DNA of 8,276 bases from Thermoflavifilum sp. (lineage in GTDB: Bacteria > Bacteroidota > Bacteroidia > Chitinophagales > Chitinophagaceae): NCBI GenBank assembly GCA_019683625.1, contig JADGHY010000085.1:1-8276 (forward strand). The letters run 5' to 3'. Every line of letters begins with the position of its first letter. The stretch's first letter is position 1. Position numbers and translations under genes: made by a program. Below are positions 1-7,098 of this stretch, piece by piece. A model generated the notes under the pieces. The model saw only the letters and a program-made list of their open reading frames with translations. It was not told the DNA's origin and searched no databases.

Positions 1-8
1 TAATTTTG
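1..8 (+). promoter_or_regulatory. Putative -7 promoter element for the TonB receptor operon
   Basis: The window opens with TAATTTTG, an exact match to TAnnTTTG, the -7 element of the Bacteroidota primary sigma factor. It lies 46 bases before the receptor start codon, giving a predicted leader of roughly 40 nucleotides. The -33 TTTG partner would lie outside the window, so only half of the promoter can be checked. The start codon at 55 is preceded by a run of A and no Shine-Dalgarno site, which is usual in this phylum. I see no clear Fur-type palindrome in the leader. Confidence 0.4.
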
Positions 9-54
9 ATGCTCAAAGTCATCTTTATGATTTCCTGATAAAAAATAAAAAGCC

Positions 55-2223
55 ATGAAAAAACTATATCTCTGCATGCTAACAACAAGCCTTTTTTATA
101 CAGGTTTTGCTCAACACTATGATACGATTCCCCTGCAGCAAGATACCCTGCAAACATTTGCCATTCAACACTTACAGGAGGTGGTTGTCACTGCCCAGCC
201 ACGTGCTTATGTGGTGGATCAGGTCTCTTCTTCCCTTCGTTTGTTAACCCCGATTCAGAAGATTCCCCAAAACATCCAGGTGATATCCGGTGATCTTATC
301 CGTGATCAGCAGCTTAGTTTGTTGGGGCCTGCCATCATCAGGGATATAAGCGGAGCCACCTGGCTTGAACATTGGAGCATGTACACACGCATCAACATGC
401 GGGGTGCGCGTGCTGCTGAGTTTCGCGACGGAATGAACGTGACCTCAAATTGGGGGCCTTTATCCATTGACATGGATTTGGTAGATAGAATTGAATTTGT
501 GAAAGGGCCTGCAGGATTCATGATGTCGAATGGGGAGCCCAGCGGCATATTGAACATCGTAACCAAGAAGCCAACCGGCAAGTCAAGCCAAGAACTATCT
601 CTGATGATCGGAAGTTTCGACCTCTATCGTGCAGCCATTGATTTGGATGGTGCATTTGACAAAAAACATCGTCTGCTGTATCGTTTTAACCTCGTTGGGC
701 ATACAGAAAATGATTTCAGACCCTATATGTTTCAACAAAGGGTGAGTGTGCATCCGGTGCTCACCTATCGGATTGATGAAAAAACCACATTCACCGCAGC
801 ATATACCCAGCAGGTGGTAAACATGGCTGATGTAGGTTCACCTTATGCTTTTTCTCCTAAAACATACGCGGATTTGCCTCGCAGTTTTACTTTAGCCGAG
901 CCGGGATTAGAACCTACGCACATTCGGGATCAAAATCTGTTTTTATACCTGCATCATCAACTATCCCCAAGCTGGAAACTTACGGTACAATCGGCCTATT
1001 TTCACTATTACCAGCAAGGATCTGATCTTTGGCCGGCATCTTTGGATAGTGTTGGCAATATGATCCGAAGTGTTTACAATTTTGATGTGTTAAGCGAGTA
1101 TGCTTTTGGCCAGTTCTTTTTAAACGGGGAAATGTTTACCGGAAACATCCGCCATCGCATATTAGCTGGGGTAGATGTGGGGGATAAGCAAAACTGGTAC
1201 GATTGGAGTCAACATCATGAGCTGGACACCAAACAACATCCCTTTTCGATTTACCAACCTGTATATGGCCGGCCAGCTAATGGATTGCCGGTATTTGACC
1301 GATCCAAAAGCATTCGCCAACGTGCAGGTACAAACACAATAAATCAATCTTACACGGGTTTGTATGTACAAGATGAAATGGGATTTTGGAATGATGTGTT
1401 GCGGATTACCCTGGCTGCAAGATATACAGATGTGCATCAATCAGATTATGGAACCAAATACCAGGCAAGCAAACTCACTCCCCGTGTGGGGATCAGCGTT
1501 TCTGTGGATAAACAAACCCATGTATATGCCTTATTTGATCAATCTTTTCTTCCGCAATCCGGTTTGCTGAGAGGAGGCAAATCGCCGAAACCGCAAACGG
1601 GAAATAATTTGGAATTGGGGATTAAAAAAGATTGGTTTCAAGGTCAGTGGCGCACCACAGCATCGCTATATCGGATCATGAAAAATGGATTGCTGCTACC
1701 GGATCCCGATACCGCAGAAAATCCCAATGGCCTATATTCCTTACAGATTGGGCAATCGCGCACCAGAGGTGCAGAACTGGATATCCGGGGCAATCTTACT
1801 CAAGCATTACAGATGATCCTGAATTATGCATATACCGAAGCGGAGATCACAAAAGACGTGGATCCCAAAAAGCTGGGGCAGCCTATTCCGGGAAATGCCA
1901 GAGACGTGGTCAATGGCTGGCTTACTTATATTATTCAGCGGGGCAAATTAAAAGGTTTTGGGTTGTCAGCCGGATTTAGTTATCAACACCACAGAAGCTC
2001 ATGGGAAGGTTTCTGGGAAACTACTACTCCCAAAATGCCCCTTCCTGATTATTTTCGGATGGATGCAGGATTAAGTTGGGAACATGAACACCTAAGGTTG
2101 AATCTTACGCTGAATAATGTCTTGAACAGTTATCTTTATTCTGGTTCACCTTATAGCAATTTCTATTATTGGCAAGCCGAAGCACCCAGAAACTTCCGCC
2201 TTGGTATAACCTATCGTTTGTAG
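55..2223 (+). CDS. TonB-dependent siderophore receptor (outer membrane)
   Basis: This is a 722-residue outer-membrane receptor that would import a ferric siderophore or similar chelate using TonB/ExbBD energy. Residues 1-20 form a signal peptide (MKK, hydrophobic core, cleavage near FAQ). A LQEVVVTAQ segment at 40-48 is the TonB-box-like start common in this family. The plug domain covers about 60-172 and shows the siderophore-receptor signatures: IPQNIQVISGDLI near 70-82, INMRG near 113-117, and VDRIEFVKGPAG then GEPSGILNIVTKKP near 143-173. The rest is the 22-strand barrel, ending in NFRLGITYRL. Length fits FpvA/FhuA-type receptors. It lacks the N-terminal carboxypeptidase-regulatory-like domain found on many Bacteroidota receptors, and has no signalling domain that would couple it to an anti-sigma factor. 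The next gene, 40 bases downstream, is a PepSY-family protein, a standard iron-uptake partner. The substrate cannot be told from sequence. Confidence 0.95.
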   Translation: MKKLYLCMLTTSLFYTGFAQHYDTIPLQQDTLQTFAIQHLQEVVVTAQPRAYVVDQVSSSLRLLTPIQKIPQNIQVISGDLIRDQQLSLLGPAIIRDISGATWLEHWSMYTRINMRGARAAEFRDGMNVTSNWGPLSIDMDLVDRIEFVKGPAGFMMSNGEPSGILNIVTKKPTGKSSQELSLMIGSFDLYRAAIDLDGAFDKKHRLLYRFNLVGHTENDFRPYMFQQRVSVHPVLTYRIDEKTTFTAAYTQQVVNMADVGSPYAFSPKTYADLPRSFTLAEPGLEPTHIRDQNLFLYLHHQLSPSWKLTVQSAYFHYYQQGSDLWPASLDSVGNMIRSVYNFDVLSEYAFGQFFLNGEMFTGNIRHRILAGVDVGDKQNWYDWSQHHELDTKQHPFSIYQPVYGRPANGLPVFDRSKSIRQRAGTNTINQSYTGLYVQDEMGFWNDVLRITLAARYTDVHQSDYGTKYQASKLTPRVGISVSVDKQTHVYALFDQSFLPQSGLLRGGKSPKPQTGNNLELGIKKDWFQGQWRTTASLYRIMKNGLLLPDPDTAENPNGLYSLQIGQSRTRGAELDIRGNLTQALQMILNYAYTEAEITKDVDPKKLGQPIPGNARDVVNGWLTYIIQRGKLKGFGLSAGFSYQHHRSSWEGFWETTTPKMPLPDYFRMDAGLSWEHEHLRLNLTLNNVLNSYLYSGSPYSNFYYWQAEAPRNFRLGITYRL

Positions 2224-2263
2224 CAGATTCTCAAGAATTAGTTTTTAACATCATTCAGCAACA

Positions 2264-3469
2264 ATGCCTATTCATCGCAAATCCACAATAAATCGCATCA
2301 TAGCCTGGCTGCATCTCTGGCTGGGCTTGCTTTCGGGTATTGTTGTATTTGTGGTGAGCATAACAGGTTGCCTGTTTGCCTTTCAGGAAGAAATAGCTGC
2401 ATTTCTGTATCGCAAAAAATGGTTCGTTCTGGAAGCACATCCACAGCAGGCTTTACCTTTTGATCAGCTGTTCAACAAGGCTCAGTCGGCCCTGGGAGCT
2501 GAAAAGCCCATTGATTATGCCATGGTTTATCGGGATAGCAGAAGAGCATGGGAATTTACGGCCTATGAGCCGGGCAATGAAAGCGCAATCAGTTTTCCGG
2601 GATCCATAGCCTATTATGAGTCTGTTTTTGTAAACCCTTATACCGGGGACATAACTGGGCGTATGAAACACCTGCATGAATTTTTTACTGTAGTGAAATA
2701 CATCCACTGGAGTTTGTTTTTAAATGAGCGCTATGGGCAGCCTATCGTGGGATGGAGCACAGTTATTTTTACGATTACGCTCATCACAGGATTTATCATG
2801 TGGTTTCCGGGGAAATGGAGCAGACATGAGTTAAGGCGAGCATTTACCATCCGGTGGCAAGCCAAATGGAAAAGAATAAATTATGATCTGCATAATGTTT
2901 TAGGTTTTTATGTGCTTTTCATTGCCTTGATTTTGGCTTTCACAGGCATGGTATTTTCTTTTGCCTGGATTCGTTCGCTGCTGCAGGGCAATGAAAACAA
3001 TTTAACTGCAAAGGTTAATCATGCCTTGCTTGATGCGGATCCGGGAAAACAATCTGCTTCATCGGTTGATCGGGCATTAGCCACGGTGATGCAGCATTAT
3101 CCAGAGGCAGACAGATATCTTATTTATTTCACTCCGGATGATCATCTTCCCCACACCCTCACGGTATATCATCAAAAGCATGTTTTTTATGATATGACTA
3201 CGTTTGATGTGGATCCGCAGGCGGGCAATCTGTTGTGGAAGGAGTCGTTTGACAAGCTGCCTGTTGGGGAAAAATTGTTATCTATGAATTATGATATACA
3301 CGTGGGGGCAATTGCCGGTTTGCCGGGTAAGGTTTTGGCTTTTGGGGTGAGCCTGGTTTGTGCAAGTCTGCCTGTTACCGGATTTCTCATTTGGTGGGGG
3401 AAGAAAAGAAAGCCGAAGAAGTTATCGAGCCAGGAGATGTGGGTTCGTGAAAAAGAAACTGGATGTTGA
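2264..3469 (+). CDS. PepSY-associated transmembrane protein, iron-uptake linked
   Basis: This 401-residue inner-membrane protein belongs to the PepSY-associated TM helix family. Four hydrophobic helices are visible at about 18-41, 162-181, 209-233 and 351-378, with a soluble loop of about 120 residues after helix 1 and a similar one after helix 3; both should be periplasmic. Family-typical histidines sit near the membrane segments: WLHLWLGL (H17), YIHWSLF (H148), YDLHNVLGF (H210) and YDIHVGAIAGLPGK (H346). These are candidate haem or metal ligands, as in relatives implicated in ferric-siderophore reduction; that role is inferred from the family. The C-terminus is short, basic and cytoplasmic. 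The gene follows the TonB receptor by 40 bases on the same strand with no promoter or terminator visible between them, so the two are probably one operon: the receptor for outer-membrane entry and this protein for handling iron at the inner membrane. Confidence 0.9.
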   Translation: MPIHRKSTINRIIAWLHLWLGLLSGIVVFVVSITGCLFAFQEEIAAFLYRKKWFVLEAHPQQALPFDQLFNKAQSALGAEKPIDYAMVYRDSRRAWEFTAYEPGNESAISFPGSIAYYESVFVNPYTGDITGRMKHLHEFFTVVKYIHWSLFLNERYGQPIVGWSTVIFTITLITGFIMWFPGKWSRHELRRAFTIRWQAKWKRINYDLHNVLGFYVLFIALILAFTGMVFSFAWIRSLLQGNENNLTAKVNHALLDADPGKQSASSVDRALATVMQHYPEADRYLIYFTPDDHLPHTLTVYHQKHVFYDMTTFDVDPQAGNLLWKESFDKLPVGEKLLSMNYDIHVGAIAGLPGKVLAFGVSLVCASLPVTGFLIWWGKKRKPKKLSSQEMWVREKETGC

Positions 3470-3506
3470 TTTTGATTAATGTATATTCCTTTTAATGCAT
3501 ATCCCT

Positions 3507-4355
3507 TTATTTCTTTCCTTCAAAAAATCCTTGATCACGAAGCCATTGTTTGGCAAGGGTAATGGCTTTAGCCTGAAGTTGTTCGGCTGAAAGCAGTTTT
3601 GATTCCAGGTACACGGAGAAGAAATAAGGATGTTTGTTTTCTTCTTCCCAGCCCAATATCCAGCTTTGGGAGCTGGTATCGGTTGGGAAAGCTGAGCTGA
3701 TATAGCTTAAAGTGTACCTGGGTGTGGTTTCTCGTGTCATCAGCTGTTGCAGCAATCGTTGGGGGCGTTCATGAAAAGGCAATTCATGAAAGTAAAGGTG
3801 GATCAGAAATCCCAGTTGTTCATCCGGGGAGATGCGCAGGTGGCCATTTTGCCAAAAGGCTTGTTTCAGTGCCTGAAGCGTAGCCGTGTCGGCAGGCATC
3901 CAAGCACCGTAGTGCACAGAATCGATCCACAGCCGCATCACCTGAGGCTGGATGTGGCTGGCCAGCCACTCATTCAATCCGGCAGGGTCCGAGCGGAACC
4001 ACTCGGCCATGGTAAGGGTATCATTTTGCGGGGTGCGCAACAGGCTTGAGGTGTCGGCAATGACACCGGATTCCAGTCCCACCAGGCTACTGAATAGGAC
4101 AAAGCTTTGGGCCGGGGCATGGCGTTGGGTAGCTGCCTGAAGAGGATACACTTTCACTTGATCGTGCATATTGTCGTACAACATCAGGCAGCCTTCCAGC
4201 TGATTGTCTGCCAGATAGTTTTTCCAGGCGGGTTGCTGTTGAATGCCCGAATGGCATCCGGTTGCGAAAATTGCTCCGGCCATCAAGGCCGGGAAGATCA
4301 GACACTGGCGCATCATAGATATGATCTGAAGCATAAAATCATTGCAAAGCCGCAT
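3507..4355 (-). CDS. OXA-fold (class D beta-lactamase-like) lipoprotein, predicted inactive
   Basis: This 282-residue protein resembles class D beta-lactamases and their penicillin-binding relatives from end to end, but the active site is gone. Homology shows in EGCLMLYD (54-61), the stretch from PA at 81 through SSLVGLESGVI (89-99), HYG (148-150), a LRISPDEQLGFL segment (173-184), WILGW (232-236, the conserved WxxGW) and PYFFSVYLES (243-252). By hand alignment the catalytic SxxK is QSFV (83-86), SxV is DPA (about 123-125) and KTG is ISS (219-221). No SxxK or KTG occurs anywhere in the protein. A lipoprotein signal precedes Cys34 (FATGC). The real start may be Met14 or Met15 (4316 or 4313), which gives a shorter, more typical signal peptide; the longest frame is listed. 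It begins 35 bases after kbl on the same strand and is probably cotranscribed. It reads as an intact pseudoenzyme, perhaps a ligand-binding or cell-wall protein; its function is unknown. Confidence 0.8.
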   Translation of the reverse strand: MRLCNDFMLQIISMMRQCLIFPALMAGAIFATGCHSGIQQQPAWKNYLADNQLEGCLMLYDNMHDQVKVYPLQAATQRHAPAQSFVLFSSLVGLESGVIADTSSLLRTPQNDTLTMAEWFRSDPAGLNEWLASHIQPQVMRLWIDSVHYGAWMPADTATLQALKQAFWQNGHLRISPDEQLGFLIHLYFHELPFHERPQRLLQQLMTRETTPRYTLSYISSAFPTDTSSQSWILGWEEENKHPYFFSVYLESKLLSAEQLQAKAITLAKQWLRDQGFFEGKK

Positions 4356-4390
4356 AAAATAGGTTTTAAGATAGCTTACAAGAACCGGAT

Positions 4391-5578
4391 TTATTTCAAC
4401 ACGCCCAATCGCTTGCCCACACGGGTAAAGGCATCTATGGCCTTATCCAGGTGATGAGGCTCATGTGCGGCACTCAGCTGCACGCGGATGCGTGCCTGTC
4501 CCTTAGGTACTACCGGATAGAAAAAGCCCATCACATAAATATCTTCATGCAACAGCTCATCCGCAAAACGCTGGGCCAGCACCGCATCGTAGAGCATCAC
4601 GGGCACAATAGGATGTTCGCCGGGCTTGATGTCGAAGCCGGCTTCCTGCATTTTTTCGCGGAAATAGCGGGTATTCTGCATGAGGCGGTCGCGCAGTTGG
4701 GAAGTTTCCCTGAGCATATCGATGACAGCAATGGAAGCACCCACTACAGCGGGAGCCAGCGTATTGGAAAACAAATAAGGCCTGGAACGCTGCCGCAGCA
4801 TGTCGATGATTTCTTTTCTGCCGCTGGTAAAGCCTCCCGACGCACCACCCAGGGCCTTTCCCAGTGTGCCGGTGAGGATATCAATTTTCCCCATCACGCC
4901 GCGATATTCATGCGTTCCTCGTCCGGTCTTTCCCAGAAAACCTGTGGCATGACTATCGTCCACCATCACCAGGGCCCGATATTTTTCGGCCAGCTCCACG
5001 ATTTTATCGAGTTGGGCAATGGTGCCGTCCATGCTAAAGCAGCCATCGGTGGCAATTAACCGGGTACGCGCACCGGCAGCTTGCTGCAGTTGCCTTTCCA
5101 GATCGGCCATATCATTGTGTTTGTACCGGTAGCGTTGGGCCTTGCACAGCCGAATGCCATCGATGATAGAAGCATGGTTAAGCTCATCAGAAATTATGGC
5201 ATCCTGTTCGTTTAACAAGGGCTCAAATACTCCTCCGTTGGCATCGAAGCAAGCTGCATACAGTATGGTATCGTCTGTCCCCAGAAACTCGCTGAGCTTG
5301 CGTTCCAGCTCCTTGTGGATATCCTGGGTGCCGCAGATGAAGCGCACGCTGCTCAAGCCGTAACCTCGTTCGTCAATGGCCTTTTTGGCTGCTTCCCTCA
5401 CCCGGGGATGATTGGAAAGCCCCAGATAATTATTTGCACAAAAATTGATCACCTCTCGCCCATTGACCCGAATCACGGCATCCTGGGGTGATTCAATGAT
5501 GCGTTCCTGTTTGTACAGGCCAGAAGCCTTTAAATCATTAAGCTCTTCTTGCAGGCGTTGGAGAAATGTAGTGTCCAT
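4391..5578 (-). CDS. kbl: Glycine C-acetyltransferase (2-amino-3-ketobutyrate CoA ligase)
   Basis: This cytoplasmic PLP enzyme of the alpha-oxoamine synthase family converts 2-amino-3-ketobutyrate plus CoA to glycine and acetyl-CoA, the second step of threonine breakdown through threonine dehydrogenase. At 395 residues it is nearly the size of E. coli Kbl. Visible landmarks are NFCANNYLGLSNHP (45-58), the glycine-rich SSVRFICGTQDIHKELE stretch (76-92), ELNHASIIDG (132-141, with the PLP-stacking His136), VDDSHATGF (206-214, PLP-binding Asp and His), and TLGKALGGASGG (238-249) with the Schiff-base Lys241. The C-terminal ARIRVQLSAAH carries the carboxylate-binding arginine. The match is to Kbl rather than to serine palmitoyltransferase, BioF or HemA paralogues, based on the N-terminal FLQRLQEELNDLKASGLYK and FICGTQ segments. 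A tdh gene, often its neighbour, is not in the window. The gene diverges from the sigma-factor operon, and an OXA-like gene follows 35 bases downstream. Confidence 0.95.
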   Translation of the reverse strand: MDTTFLQRLQEELNDLKASGLYKQERIIESPQDAVIRVNGREVINFCANNYLGLSNHPRVREAAKKAIDERGYGLSSVRFICGTQDIHKELERKLSEFLGTDDTILYAACFDANGGVFEPLLNEQDAIISDELNHASIIDGIRLCKAQRYRYKHNDMADLERQLQQAAGARTRLIATDGCFSMDGTIAQLDKIVELAEKYRALVMVDDSHATGFLGKTGRGTHEYRGVMGKIDILTGTLGKALGGASGGFTSGRKEIIDMLRQRSRPYLFSNTLAPAVVGASIAVIDMLRETSQLRDRLMQNTRYFREKMQEAGFDIKPGEHPIVPVMLYDAVLAQRFADELLHEDIYVMGFFYPVVPKGQARIRVQLSAAHEPHHLDKAIDAFTRVGKRLGVLK

Positions 5579-5711
5579 GGTAACCAGATTTTGCTTTACA
5601 AAAGTCGGAATTCATGCGCATTCCTCCAGCTTTCCGGTCAGGCATCTTTTATTTTTAGCTCATTTCAGGTACAAAGGAAAAAATTATCAAAGGCACATCA
5701 AGGCAAATACA

Positions 5712-5719
5712 TATTTTTG
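5712..5719 (+). promoter_or_regulatory. Possible primary-sigma -7 element for the ECF sigma operon
   Basis: TATTTTTG matches TAnnTTTG and lies 67 bases before the sigma-factor start codon. No TTTG or TTG is found at the expected distance of about 19-21 bases upstream, so the -33 element is missing or weak. It may give low basal transcription beside the ECF-type promoter just downstream. The region is A/T-rich, so a chance match is possible. Confidence 0.25.
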
Positions 5720-5726
5720 AATACCC

Positions 5727-5755
5727 TGTAACCTTGCAACCGCTCATTCGTTTTA
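5727..5755 (+). promoter_or_regulatory. Putative ECF-type (autoregulatory) promoter of the sigma operon
   Basis: TGTAAC at 5727-5732 is followed, after exactly 16 bases (5733-5748), by CGTTTTA at 5749-5755. The arrangement AAC, 16 bases, CGT is the general pattern of ECF sigma-factor promoters (for example, that of Bacillus SigW). It directly precedes an ECF sigma gene, on the right strand, with a predicted leader of about 25 nucleotides. ECF genes often control their own transcription, so this may be the autoregulatory promoter. The spacing and sequence are seen directly; recognition by this particular sigma factor is inferred. Confidence 0.45.
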
Positions 5756-5786
5756 CGCATACTACCATATTTTACACCTCATCCAG

Positions 5787-6269
5787 ATGACGGAAAAAGA
5801 GTATAACGATTGTGTGGATCTCTATGCAGATGGACTATATCGTTTCACCGTGAAAAACCTCAGGCAGGAGGAGGTTGCACGTGATCTGGTGCAGGTGAGC
5901 TTTGAGCAGCTTTGGAAACATCACAAGGAAGTGGCATTTCAGAAAGCCAAATCTTATTTATTTACCGTAGCCTATCATGCTATGATAGATCATTTGAGAT
6001 CAATGAAACTTCGTCATCATGAGCCATTGCAACCAGAAGCCTTTGTTCAGCAACCGGCCGTTGACTGGGAGACGAAGCGGATACTAGAAAAAGCCTTGAA
6101 TGAATTAGACGAGAAGCAAAAAATGCTGATCATGTTAAAAGACTATGAAGGATATCGATATGAAGAGATAGCGGGCATTACAGGCTTAAGCCTCACGCAG
6201 GTGAAGGTGTACCTGCATCGGGCCAGAAAAGCGCTGAAGCGGTCGCTGGAAAAATTATTGGTTTTCTAA
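5787..6269 (+). CDS. RNA polymerase sigma factor, ECF (sigma-70) family
   Basis: This 160-residue protein is an alternative sigma factor with only regions 2 and 4, the usual ECF layout and size. Region 2 covers about 8-75: ARDLVQVSFEQLWKHH (31-46) is the helix that binds the polymerase clamp, and SYLFTVAYHAMIDHLR (56-71) covers the -10 recognition part. A linker rich in Pro and Gln (about 78-95) joins it to region 4 at about 100-156. There, LNELDEKQKMLIMLKDYEGYRYEEIA (105-129) leads into a helix-turn-helix (GLSLTQVKVYLHRARKALKRSL) that would read the -35 element. No C-terminal extension is present. The next gene starts 11 bases downstream and encodes a likely anti-sigma factor. The start at 5787 has no Shine-Dalgarno site but gives the expected full N-terminus. 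It is not obviously of the FecI subtype: no TonB receptor with a signalling domain and no FecR-domain protein is adjacent. Confidence 0.93.
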   Translation: MTEKEYNDCVDLYADGLYRFTVKNLRQEEVARDLVQVSFEQLWKHHKEVAFQKAKSYLFTVAYHAMIDHLRSMKLRHHEPLQPEAFVQQPAVDWETKRILEKALNELDEKQKMLIMLKDYEGYRYEEIAGITGLSLTQVKVYLHRARKALKRSLEKLLVF

Positions 6270-6280
6270 AACATACCCCT

Positions 6281-7096
6281 ATGGACTTGCAACACCTTGA
6301 AGAATGGATGATTCGTGCCGTAGATAATGAACTCTCCGAACAGCAATGGCAGGAGCTGCACGACTGGCTTCGGGCTCACCCGGAATGGCTGGCCGAATGG
6401 GAAAAATGGAAGATGACAAAACTACCCAAAGAATCGTTTGTGTATCCAGATAAGCAACAACTTTATCGTCACCGTTTGGTTTGGGTAAAACGACTGGGTC
6501 AGATAGCCGCAGCAGCTGCCTGCCTCACGGGGTTGTGGTGCCTGAGTAAAATATTTATGCCGCAATTGAAATATCCTGAAAAACCACCTATTGGCCTGTC
6601 CCAACCCGCTGAGCAGCAAGCCAAACCAACGCTCCATCGGGCGGTTCAACAACCAGATCCTGCTGCCGAAAGCAAAGAATCTGTGGCAGCAACCTGGCCA
6701 GCTCATCCAGCAGTTTCTGCATCTGCCCACCCGGTCACATCAACTAACATGGATGGAAGCGAAGGAAAGACCATTGTTCATCCTGCCCGGGAATGGACAA
6801 GGCCTGTTGATTCAACGGTTTTTGTATTGCCTCCCTTGTCAGCTCTCCATCCTTGGCATCATCAACCGGCAACAGATTTAACTGTGCAGTATCCTCACCC
6901 ATCCATCAGATTAAATCAGCCGGCAGATGCTGAGGCTGCAGCTAAGCCTGTTTTATCCCTGTCAGATCATGGTTCCGGCACACTGGGGCGGATGATCCTG
7001 GCTGTGGCCCACACAGTGAATGACCTACATAAGATTCATGAATCTTTATTCGAAACCCGGCATATCCATATCGAACTTCAAAAAGAAAATGATTAA
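6281..7096 (+). CDS. Putative anti-sigma factor, single-pass membrane protein
   Basis: This 271-residue protein has three visible parts. Residues 1-70 are cytoplasmic, acidic and Trp-rich; AVDNELSEQQWQELHDWLRA (13-32) followed by HPEWLAEW resembles the helical N-terminus of anti-sigma factors (D-x-E-L-S, then a helix ending in a xxPE/xxPx turn), but without the zinc-binding His/Cys set. A membrane helix spans about 72-93 (QIAAAAACLTGLWCL). The remainder is periplasmic: about 95-235 is rich in Pro, Ala, Gln, His and Ser and probably unstructured, and the last ~35 residues (GRMILAVAHTVNDLHKIHES onward) look like an amphipathic helix. The anti-sigma role rests mainly on position, 11 bases after an ECF sigma gene and 2 bases before an outer-membrane barrel gene, plus the topology. 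Sequence similarity alone is weak, so it may also be a hypothetical accessory protein. Confidence 0.65.
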   Translation: MDLQHLEEWMIRAVDNELSEQQWQELHDWLRAHPEWLAEWEKWKMTKLPKESFVYPDKQQLYRHRLVWVKRLGQIAAAAACLTGLWCLSKIFMPQLKYPEKPPIGLSQPAEQQAKPTLHRAVQQPDPAAESKESVAATWPAHPAVSASAHPVTSTNMDGSEGKTIVHPAREWTRPVDSTVFVLPPLSALHPWHHQPATDLTVQYPHPSIRLNQPADAEAAAKPVLSLSDHGSGTLGRMILAVAHTVNDLHKIHESLFETRHIHIELQKEND

Positions 7097-7098
7097 TC

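Noticed and set aside
3470..3506. Bidirectional terminator between the convergent PepSY and OXA-like genes
   Set aside because: The 37 bases are A/T-rich with ATGTATAT and ATGCATAT stretches, but they do not pair into a convincing GC-containing stem.
3507..4355. Annotating this gene as a functional class D beta-lactamase (resistance gene)
   Set aside because: The fold-level similarity is clear but SxxK, SxV and KTG are all absent, so hydrolysis is not expected.
4451..5059. A 202-codon plus-strand open frame
   Set aside because: It lies entirely antisense to kbl, whose protein is unmistakable, and its own translation shows no domain or signal.
5579..5700. A minus-strand promoter for kbl
   Set aside because: The closest -7 candidate (GACTTTTG, minus strand of 5599-5606) departs from TAnnTTTG at the first base and has no -33 partner. 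A promoter must be here, but I cannot place it.
5445..5731. Overlapping plus-strand frames across the 5' end of kbl and the divergent intergenic region
   Set aside because: They start inside kbl on the opposite strand, have low-complexity translations and overlap the promoter region of the sigma operon.
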